Positions 44,557 to 51,453 of a stretch of 64,000 bases of DNA are shown in pieces. The notes beneath the pieces were generated by a model. The model ran no database searches. It saw only the letters and a list, made by a program, of their open reading frames with translations, and had not been told where the DNA came from. The DNA comes from Bacteroidales bacterium (GTDB taxonomy: Bacteria > Bacteroidota > Bacteroidia > Bacteroidales > UBA932). A program made the translations under genes and the position numbers. Numbering within the stretch: the first letter of the stretch is position 1; every line of letters starts with the position of its first letter. The stretch lies in the NCBI GenBank assembly GCA_022653675.1, contig JALCST010000005.1, positions 62,001 to 126,000 on the forward strand, given 5' to 3'.

Positions 44557-44564
44557 CAAATTTA
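44557..44564 (-). promoter_or_regulatory. Promoter -7 box of parA
   Basis: On the minus strand TAAATTTG fits TAnnTTTG, 19 bases before the parA start and just past the obg stop. The -33 box is poor. Confidence 0.55.
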
Positions 44565-44576
44565 AAAAATTCTCCT

Positions 44577-45569
44577 TTAAGAATGAAGTTCCTGCCAGAG
44601 AATATCCAGGAGTTGCCGAACGCCGTATCCCGTAACTGAAGATATCAGAACCGTCCTTACACCTTCTGGAAGGTGGGACATTAAGGCCCTCCTCAATTCC
44701 TCATCCAAAAGGTCTGCTTTAGTGACTGCCAGAATGCGCTTCTTGTCAAGCAATTCCGGATTATATTTCCCCAACTCCCCTATAAGTATGCCGTATTCAC
44801 TCACAATATCATCGGCATCAGCCGGCACCATGAAAAGAAGCATGGAATTCCTTTCTATATGCCTGAGGAACTGCAAACCCAAGCCTTTGCCCTCATGAGC
44901 CCCTTCTATGATACCAGGAATGTCGGCCACAACGAAAGATTTGTCGTCCATATACCTGACTATGCCGAGATTGGGCTGCAAAGTCGTAAAGGGATAGTCC
45001 GCTATCTTCGGCCTTGCCGATGAAATGACCGACAAAAAAGTGGATTTCCCGGCATTGGGAAAGCCGACCAGCCCGACATCGGCCAGAAGCTTCAATTCGA
45101 GAACATACCACCCCTCTTCACCCGTTTCGCCAGTTTGAGCGAAACGGGGAGTTTGCATGGTGGCGGACTTGAAATTATTATTCCCCAATCCGCCTCTTCC
45201 TCCGTGGCACAGGATCACCTCCTCGCCATCCTTTAGAACCTCGCAAACTTTCTCTCCGGTCTCGGCATCACGTGCGACAGTGCCGAGCGGAACTTCCAGC
45301 AATACGTCTTTCCCGTCGGCCCCATGCTTCAAGGCTCCGCATCCGTTTCCGCCATCTTCGGCAATTACATGCTTACGGTATTTGAGATCTATCAAAGTCC
45401 ATTTCTGGGCATCGCCACGCAGGATTATGTGTCCTCCCCGACCTCCGTCACCACCATCAGGTCCCCCCTTGGGGACATATTTTTCACGTCTTAGATGCAC
45501 GGCACCGTTACCACCTTTGCCGGAGTGGCAGAAAATCTTCACATAATCTATGAAATTCGTATTGGCCAT
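44577..45569 (-). CDS. obg: Obg/CgtA GTPase
   Basis: 330 aa ribosome-assembly and growth-control GTPase. Seen: the glycine-rich Obg fold in the first 155 residues ([29 protein letters not shown]), then a G domain with [25 protein letters not shown] and VTKAD. The OCT extension found in some lineages is absent. It starts 12 bases after the adk stop, and hpt-adk-obg probably form one transcript. Confidence 0.97.
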   Translation of the reverse strand: MANTNFIDYVKIFCHSGKGGNGAVHLRREKYVPKGGPDGGDGGRGGHIILRGDAQKWTLIDLKYRKHVIAEDGGNGCGALKHGADGKDVLLEVPLGTVARDAETGEKVCEVLKDGEEVILCHGGRGGLGNNNFKSATMQTPRFAQTGETGEEGWYVLELKLLADVGLVGFPNAGKSTFLSVISSARPKIADYPFTTLQPNLGIVRYMDDKSFVVADIPGIIEGAHEGKGLGLQFLRHIERNSMLLFMVPADADDIVSEYGILIGELGKYNPELLDKKRILAVTKADLLDEELRRALMSHLPEGVRTVLISSVTGYGVRQLLDILWQELHS

Positions 45570-45581
45570 CCAGCAGAAAGC

Positions 45582-46145
45582 TTACAGCAATTTCTCTATG
45601 TCGGAAAACACTTCGCCTATAGCTCTTTCCCCAGGAATCTCGTTGTACTTACCCTGACCCTTGTAAAATGCTATCAGGGGTTCCGTCTTTTCGTGGTAAG
45701 TCCTTATCCTGGTTTTTATTATCTCCTCGTCCGTATCATCCTTGCGGTTCTCGACCTTGGCACGGTGAAGGATTCTCTCGCGTATTACGTCATCGCCTAT
45801 CGCCAGAGAAATTACGGAATTTACCTTGTGGCCGAATTGGGAGAGCATGCTGTCCAGTTCTTCCGCTTGGGCTATGGTACGCGGGAATCCGTCGAAAATA
45901 AAACCTCTCACGTCAGGATTTTCCTTTATTGTCTTCCGAATCATTCCGACTACTACATCATCCGGCACAAGTTTGCCTTCGTTTATCAGTTTCTGGGCCT
46001 TTTCCCCGAGTTCGGTACATTCGGCCATTTCCTTACGAAGGAGGTCGCCGGTTGAGACATGCTTGAAATTGTATTTGTCGACCAGCAGTTTGGCCTGGGT
46101 CCCCTTGCCGGCCCCTGGAGGTCCGAAAAGAATGAAATATTTCAT
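45582..46145 (-). CDS. adk: Adenylate kinase
   Basis: 187 aa, the short form. P-loop GPPGAGKGTQAK, FIFDGFPRTIAQAEEL, and the LID region HRAKVENRKDDTDEEI, which is short and has no zinc cysteines. It converts ATP + AMP to 2 ADP in the cytosol. It lies 19 bases after hpt and 12 before obg. Confidence 0.97.
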   Translation of the reverse strand: MKYFILFGPPGAGKGTQAKLLVDKYNFKHVSTGDLLRKEMAECTELGEKAQKLINEGKLVPDDVVVGMIRKTIKENPDVRGFIFDGFPRTIAQAEELDSMLSQFGHKVNSVISLAIGDDVIRERILHRAKVENRKDDTDEEIIKTRIRTYHEKTEPLIAFYKGQGKYNEIPGERAIGEVFSDIEKLL

Positions 46146-46164
46146 ATTATCCTATCTTAAATAA

Positions 46165-46722
46165 TCAACTGTTGGATTCCTGACTCTCCAGAATATAAAT
46201 ATCCTTCGTATTACGGCCGATCTGGTCGTAATCAAGCCCGAACCCAACGATAAATTTGTTTGGAATCCTGATTCCTACATAATCCAGTTTTATGGACTGC
46301 TTGTAAACTTCTTCCTTGAACAGCATCGTACATATCCTGACCTCCGAAGCCCCGGCTTCAAGCAACTTATTCTTCAGGTCGACTATCGTAGCTCCGGTAT
46401 CCACTATGTCTTCAACTATTATTGCGCGCCTTCCGGCTATATTGTTCTGAAGGCCTATTATCTGCTTTATCTGTCCGGTGGAAGATGTTCCCTGATACGA
46501 AGAAACCCGTATGCTGGTCAGTTCGCAGGTGAATTCGAGGCGCTGCATCAGTTCCCCGGTAAATATTATTGAACCGTTCAGTACACATACTATCAAAGGG
46601 ACATCAGCAGATTCTTTGAAATCGTCGTTTATCTTTCCGGCGACTTGATCTATGGCTTTGATAATCTGTTCATGAGGAATAAACGGCACGAAATATTTGT
46701 CGTGAAGCTTGATACGATCCAT
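46165..46722 (-). CDS. hpt: Hypoxanthine phosphoribosyltransferase
   Basis: 185 aa from ATG 46722. It salvages hypoxanthine/guanine with PRPP. Seen: PLIVCVLNGSIIFTGELMQ, the PRPP loop VEDIVDTGATIVDLK, and the C-terminal block KLDYVGIRIPNKFIVGFGLDYDQIGRN. An upstream in-frame ATG at 46746 would fall inside the -7 box (46744-46751), so the second ATG is chosen. First gene of the leftward purine group hpt-adk-obg, divergent from purE. Confidence 0.95.
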   Translation of the reverse strand: MDRIKLHDKYFVPFIPHEQIIKAIDQVAGKINDDFKESADVPLIVCVLNGSIIFTGELMQRLEFTCELTSIRVSSYQGTSSTGQIKQIIGLQNNIAGRRAIIVEDIVDTGATIVDLKNKLLEAGASEVRICTMLFKEEVYKQSIKLDYVGIRIPNKFIVGFGLDYDQIGRNTKDIYILESQESNS

Positions 46723-46733
46723 TTCTGTTGTAG

Positions 46734-46764
46734 TTTGATGTTGCAAAAATAAGCATTACTTTTG
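46734..46764 (+). promoter_or_regulatory. Promoter of purE
   Basis: TTTG (46734-46737), 19 bases, TACTTTTG (46757-46764): a full consensus match, 27 bases before the purE start. It overlaps the hpt promoter box on the other strand. Confidence 0.82.
46744..46751 (-). promoter_or_regulatory. Promoter -7 box of hpt
   Basis: On the minus strand TATTTTTG fits TAnnTTTG, 21 bases before the hpt start at 46722. It lies inside the span of the purE promoter, so the two polymerases would compete. Confidence 0.6.
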
Positions 46765-46791
46765 ATTATTAAAGTTAAAGAGTAACGAAAT

Positions 46792-47304
46792 ATGAAACCT
46801 TTGGTAAGTATCATAATGGGTAGCACTTCCGACCTCGGCGTCATGCGCAAGTCTGCCGAATTCCTTGACGAAACCGGCATACCTTTCGAGATTAATGCAC
46901 TTTCGGCACATCGCGTTCCGGACATGGTAAACGAGTTCGCAAAAAATGCGGCCGGCCGTGGGATAAAGGTTATAATAGCAGGTGCAGGCGGAGCGGCACA
47001 CTTGCCAGGCGTCATTGCAGCAAGTACGCCTCTGCCCGTAATCGGAGTTCCTATAAAGAGTTCCAATTCCATTGAAGGAATAGATTCGATTTTTTCGATT
47101 CTCCAAATGCCTTCCGGGATTCCTGTGGCTACAATGGCTGTGGACGGAGCGAAGAATGCAGCAATATTCGCACTGCAGATACTAGCCGTCGGAGATCCGG
47201 AAATGATGAAAAAAATGATCGCCTTCAAATCCTCCCTGTCAGGAAAGATAGCCAAGGCCAACGAAGAGTTGAAAGGGGTCCGATTCGACAACAAAACAAA
47301 CTGA
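46792..47304 (+). CDS. purE: N5-carboxyaminoimidazole ribonucleotide mutase
   Basis: 170 aa class I PurE of purine synthesis. Seen: IMGSTSDLGVMRKSAEFLDE, ALSAHRVPDMVNEFA, and GAGGAAHLPGVIAASTPLPVIGVPI with the conserved His and Gly loops. Own consensus promoter; the divergent hpt gene is also in purine metabolism. Confidence 0.97.
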   Translation: MKPLVSIIMGSTSDLGVMRKSAEFLDETGIPFEINALSAHRVPDMVNEFAKNAAGRGIKVIIAGAGGAAHLPGVIAASTPLPVIGVPIKSSNSIEGIDSIFSILQMPSGIPVATMAVDGAKNAAIFALQILAVGDPEMMKKMIAFKSSLSGKIAKANEELKGVRFDNKTN

Positions 47305-47349
47305 AATACATTTTATCAGATATAAGGCAATAATTTAACATTTTCAGGC

Positions 47350-49146
47350 ATGAGGGGAGAGATTGAGGGGAAGGAATCCTCACGGATGGCCTTGCCATTC
47401 GTGGCGGTATGTTTTTTTTGCGTTTTTTTCAATGTTGCACAAACGGATGCGCAAATTCCGGAAGCGATAGGCCGGCTTGCGGAACAGATAGCTGAGGAGG
47501 GAGGTGCCGAAACGGCTGCGGAGTGCCTCGAGTATTATGAGGAACTGTTCGAAAATCCGTTGAACATCAATGCCACGTGCGAATCCGAACTTGAAAGGCT
47601 CATGCTGCTGTCGGAATTCCAGATTCGCAGCCTTCTGGAATATGTGGAAGAATACGGAGCGATACTGTCGGAAAGCGAGCTTTGCCTCGTTTCAGGGTTC
47701 GATGCCGCTTTGGTCGGGCTCCTGAGGCCATTCATAAGTTTCGGGAAAAAGGAAGAACGCGGAAACGCGCATAAAGGATTGCGTCACGACGCGATGCTGC
47801 GTACGGACCGCAAATTCGCCCCGGCATCCGGGGAGTACGGCCTGCCGGTAACGTTGACCGGCAAATATTCCGTCGATGACGGAAATTTATGGAACGCCGG
47901 GATATCCGTCCGCCATAACGCTTTCGACACCCTTCGGAAAGGGTTAATTCCATCGTTCACATCCGCCGGAGTATCGTTCCACGACATTCCCCTGTCCAGT
48001 CGGTCCGTCCGCAAGGGCCGTAAGAAAACATCCCCTTCACTGGACAAGATAGTGGTCGGCGATTTCACAGCCCGTTTCGGCCAAGGGTTATCGATATGGA
48101 AAGCCTTTCCGGTAAACTTCCTGTCGAATCCTTCGTCGCTCTGCAAGTCGGCCAACGGGCTTAACAGGTACAATTCCACCTCCGAAGGCAATTTCCTAAG
48201 AGGTGTCGGAGGAACCGTATCGGCAGGAAGGTGGTCGGCCTCCCTTTGGGCTTCCCATAGCCTCGCCGGCACGAATCTCACAATAACCTCCGGGCGGATA
48301 AGGATCGGCGCTACATTCTGCATCTACGGAAAAGACTCGACGGTAACGAGCATCGACATATTCTGCACTCTTGGCAAAGGGTGGCGCATATTTGGGGAAG
48401 CGGCGTTGAGCCACACCGTCATCCCGACGCCGGCGGCATTGACAGGTTTCATATATTCACCTTCTTACGAATTCGAAGCCGCCATTCTAATGCGCAGTTA
48501 TTCTACATCATATGATGCACCTGACGGCGGCGCCTATTCTACCCTGTCGAAATGCAAAAACCAACAGGGAATCACCGCCGCATTACTATGGAGACCTTCC
48601 AAGTGGAAAATACACTTCAGTTGCGATGCCGTCCATCACCCCGGACCACGCTACGGCATCGACACTCCGTCCACGGTTATTAAAACGCGGTTTGACGCCG
48701 AACTCGCATTAGGGAAAGAGACGGATCTGTCATTCAGGACGACATATTCATACAAAACGGCTACGGAAGAGCATAAGGCCGGAATACGTATACAAAGCGC
48801 CAACAGGCTACTGCCATGCATAACTTTGATCTCTAAAGTCGAAGGGTGCTCAATATGGAATCCTGCTCCGGAACTAGGCTTTATAGCCCATGAAGAAGTA
48901 GCGATAAAACTTGTCGACGACAGATTATCCATTCGCGCAAGATTGGCATATTACAGCACAACATCTTGGAATACCAGGATTTACAGTTACGAATACGATT
49001 TGCCTCATACCTTTTCCATACCAGTGTTCCACGACTCAGGGCTATACTGTTACGGCTTGGCTTCGTACCGTACCGGATCCGGCATTTCAGTCTGGATCAA
49101 GGCTTCTTCACGGCTTTGCCGCTTGGGGATCATACTGAGAATATGA
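47350..49146 (+). CDS. Helix-hairpin-helix outer-membrane-type protein
   Basis: 598 aa. ATG at 47350 or 47386; the latter puts the signal peptide (ALPFVAVCFFCVFFNVAQTDAQ) at the N-terminus. Residues about 30-135 hold helix-hairpin-helix-like repeats (PLNINATCESELERLMLLSEFQIRSLLEYVEEYG, then LSESELCLVSGFDAALVGLLRPF), the ComEA-type arrangement widespread in Bacteroidota. The rest (140-598) is rich in alternating aromatic strands (GWRIFGEAALSHTV, WKIHFSCDAVHH, FRTTYSYKTATEEH) ending in an aromatic-rich tail, as in beta-barrels. A DNA- or protein-binding plug attached to a barrel is possible. Function unknown; not shown to be in competence. Confidence 0.85.
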   Translation: MRGEIEGKESSRMALPFVAVCFFCVFFNVAQTDAQIPEAIGRLAEQIAEEGGAETAAECLEYYEELFENPLNINATCESELERLMLLSEFQIRSLLEYVEEYGAILSESELCLVSGFDAALVGLLRPFISFGKKEERGNAHKGLRHDAMLRTDRKFAPASGEYGLPVTLTGKYSVDDGNLWNAGISVRHNAFDTLRKGLIPSFTSAGVSFHDIPLSSRSVRKGRKKTSPSLDKIVVGDFTARFGQGLSIWKAFPVNFLSNPSSLCKSANGLNRYNSTSEGNFLRGVGGTVSAGRWSASLWASHSLAGTNLTITSGRIRIGATFCIYGKDSTVTSIDIFCTLGKGWRIFGEAALSHTVIPTPAALTGFIYSPSYEFEAAILMRSYSTSYDAPDGGAYSTLSKCKNQQGITAALLWRPSKWKIHFSCDAVHHPGPRYGIDTPSTVIKTRFDAELALGKETDLSFRTTYSYKTATEEHKAGIRIQSANRLLPCITLISKVEGCSIWNPAPELGFIAHEEVAIKLVDDRLSIRARLAYYSTTSWNTRIYSYEYDLPHTFSIPVFHDSGLYCYGLASYRTGSGISVWIKASSRLCRLGIILRI

Positions 49147-49254
49147 CAAGGGCGAAAGTATGATTTTATATCCAAAATTCCCTTATATGTATCATTTAAG
49201 GCATGTTCCCAACAATTCTTAAGACAAAAAAATGGACTTGAAAGAAAAAATTTA

Positions 49255-49262
49255 TATCTTTG
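49255..49262 (+). promoter_or_regulatory. Promoter -7 box of the CDP-alcohol transferase gene
   Basis: TATCTTTG fits TAnnTTTG, 38 bases before the ATG. The 154-base gap after the barrel gene holds nothing else recognisable. Confidence 0.5.
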
Positions 49263-49300
49263 ATAAATAAAGTTCATGTTAAATTAATATCCTTTTCATT

Positions 49301-50002
49301 ATGGGAAACGAATCAGCAAACAGAATCCAGACTTCCATTCTCAACGGAGCAGAGCGTAAGGCTCTTGTTTGGCTCGCTGAACGCCAGCCTCGTTGGGTTA
49401 CCTCAGATTTATTAACATTTATCGGCCTCGGCGGTGCCATAATATGCGCCCTCGGCTTTTTCCTGTCCAATTACAATCTCAACTGGCTTTGGCTTTCATC
49501 CGGAGGCATTCTGATAAACTGGTATGGAGACAGCCTGGACGGTTCCCTCGCAAGAGTGCGTCACACCCAGCGTCCTGTTTACGGATTTTTCATCGACCAC
49601 AATATAGATTCCATGACCATTTCCATAATGTGCATAGGTGCAGGACTTTCTCCCTTAATACGGCTTGATGTAGCCATGCTTGTATTGGTAGGATATCTCG
49701 TCATATCCATTTATACATATATAGGAGCTATACTGAAAAACGAATTCCGTCTTACCTACGGAAAACTGGGGCCTACCGAATTCAGACTTATAGTCATAAT
49801 AATCAATACCCTGTTCATATACACGAACTGGCACAACCTATATTACAACATCCACGGATTCAGATTCGGGCTGTTCGATTTCATAGCATTAGGCATTGCA
49901 TTGATACTATTCGCATTCCATTTGACTGCCTTCTTCAAGGGCAGGAAAGTCATTTCAAGGGAAGATCCTCTAAAACCTTGGGGAAAGGAAGAAAAAGAAT
50001 AA
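49301..50002 (+). CDS. CDP-alcohol phosphatidyltransferase family membrane enzyme
   Basis: 233 aa with about six transmembrane helices. The family active site D77-x2-D80-G-x2-A-R85 ... G95-x3-D99-x3-D103 is complete. The stretch between Arg85 and Gly95 is 9 residues, one more than the usual 8. The enzyme class joins a CDP-linked lipid to an alcohol (inositol, glycerol phosphate, serine) in the inner membrane; the alcohol is not evident. The positive C-terminus (FFKGRKVISREDPLKPWGKEEKE) is cytoplasmic. It is 94 bases ahead of the GtrA-acyltransferase gene on the same strand, so both may work on one lipid. Confidence 0.92.
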   Translation: MGNESANRIQTSILNGAERKALVWLAERQPRWVTSDLLTFIGLGGAIICALGFFLSNYNLNWLWLSSGGILINWYGDSLDGSLARVRHTQRPVYGFFIDHNIDSMTISIMCIGAGLSPLIRLDVAMLVLVGYLVISIYTYIGAILKNEFRLTYGKLGPTEFRLIVIIINTLFIYTNWHNLYYNIHGFRFGLFDFIALGIALILFAFHLTAFFKGRKVISREDPLKPWGKEEKE

Positions 50003-50096
50003 TAAGCCTGTAATTGCCTACTGTTGGGGAAAGGTATCGAGACCCGTTTCCTGTCCTTTTACCCTATTCTTCCTTGAAAAATAAACATAGCTGCTG

Positions 50097-51428
50097 ATGA
50101 GTAAGGAGGCGATTCGCAAATACATCAGTTTCTTCTTAAGCCGTCTTTTCGGCACGGGAGTAGATACTGCTGTACTCTGGACATGCGAGAAATTGTTCTT
50201 CAGCAGTTATTTCGGAGTATACATACTATCTCCGATGATCTCCTTCGAGTTCGCGACGATGAGCAATTACCTCTTCTCCTATTATTGGATATGGAGGAAC
50301 CGCATCGAAGACAAGAGCTCCAGGTTTTTCTGGACCCATTTTCTTACTTTCAACCTGTCATGCATAATAGGATTCCTCGTGAAGATGGCCTTCCTCCTAC
50401 TCTTCAAGAAATTGTTCGGATGGAACGTTGTGGTCTGCAACCTGAGCGCTCTCGTCATATCCGGAATCCTGAACTACTTTCTCGCTGAAGACTGGGTCTT
50501 CAAGAAAAAGCGTTGCCATTACAAGAACGAACTGCTTACACTCGAAGAATTGTCGAGCGTGGCGCCGATACTGCAAAGCACATGGGGAAAATACCTTGGA
50601 AGGCTGCTGTTTTCCATATGCGGAGTGGAGAAGATGAACCGCCTTTATGACAGCATAGCAGACGAAGAAGGTGCCGCAAGTGCGGCCAAGGCGTTGAAGA
50701 ACATGGGATGCGACTACTACGTTGGCAATGCCGAACGAATGGACAGCCTGCCCGAAGGGGCATTCATCACCGTCAGCAACCATCCGTACGGCGGACTCGA
50801 CGGGCTCATGATAATAGACCTGTTCTGCGACAAGCGAAGCGACTACAAGGTAATGGTCAACAATATTTTAGGCAAGGTAAAGTCCTTGAAGGAAGTATTC
50901 ATAACGGTTACCCCCCGTGGTAAAGAGCAAAAAACGGCCGATGCCACTACTCTGGCGGGAATCCGGACGGTACTTGTACAATTGAAGGAGGGACATCCGG
51001 TAGGATTCTTCCCTTCGGGAGCCGTTTCTGACCTTCATATTAACCTGCACAAGTTACGCATTGAAGACCGCCCTTGGCAGGAAAGCCTTATCCACCTCAT
51101 AATGCACGCAGAAGTCCCAATAATTCCGGTACGGTTTTTCGATTACAATTCCCGTTTTTATTACCTGCTCGGACTGATCGGCTGGAGGGTCAGGTTACTT
51201 CGCCTTCCACGAGAACTTTTCAATAAGAAAAAGGGACAACACAGGATAGGTATAGGAGAGACAATCACTGTGGAAGAACAGAAGAAGCATGCATCGAATG
51301 TAGACGAATTCAGTGCCTTTCTCAGATCCAAGGTCTACGACATGCCCATGCCCGACAACTTCGTCCGGCACAGCGTCCTGCTGAAAAAAGAGGGGAAAGG
51401 AGATCCCGTCCATACTCCCAAGCCGTAA
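50097..51428 (+). CDS. Fusion protein: GtrA-like membrane domain plus acyltransferase
   Basis: 443 aa. Residues about 1-140 are a GtrA-type four-helix membrane domain (RLFGTGVDTAVLW, FEFATMSNYLFSYYWIWRNR, NYFLAEDWVFKKK). GtrA proteins flip or bind polyprenyl-linked sugars. Residues about 160-420 are a PlsC/hemolysin-like acyltransferase with VSNHPYGGLDG (His229 and Asp235) and GFFPSGAVSDLH. The H-x5-D form matches a Bacteroidota acyltransferase group rather than H-x4-D. The fusion is unbroken, in one frame. The CDP-alcohol transferase upstream and the GH31 gene 25 bases downstream suggest work on an envelope lipid or glycolipid. The exact product is unknown. Confidence 0.9.
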   Translation: MSKEAIRKYISFFLSRLFGTGVDTAVLWTCEKLFFSSYFGVYILSPMISFEFATMSNYLFSYYWIWRNRIEDKSSRFFWTHFLTFNLSCIIGFLVKMAFLLLFKKLFGWNVVVCNLSALVISGILNYFLAEDWVFKKKRCHYKNELLTLEELSSVAPILQSTWGKYLGRLLFSICGVEKMNRLYDSIADEEGAASAAKALKNMGCDYYVGNAERMDSLPEGAFITVSNHPYGGLDGLMIIDLFCDKRSDYKVMVNNILGKVKSLKEVFITVTPRGKEQKTADATTLAGIRTVLVQLKEGHPVGFFPSGAVSDLHINLHKLRIEDRPWQESLIHLIMHAEVPIIPVRFFDYNSRFYYLLGLIGWRVRLLRLPRELFNKKKGQHRIGIGETITVEEQKKHASNVDEFSAFLRSKVYDMPMPDNFVRHSVLLKKEGKGDPVHTPKP

Positions 51429-51453
51429 GTGGAAAACAAAACTGATTAAAAGT

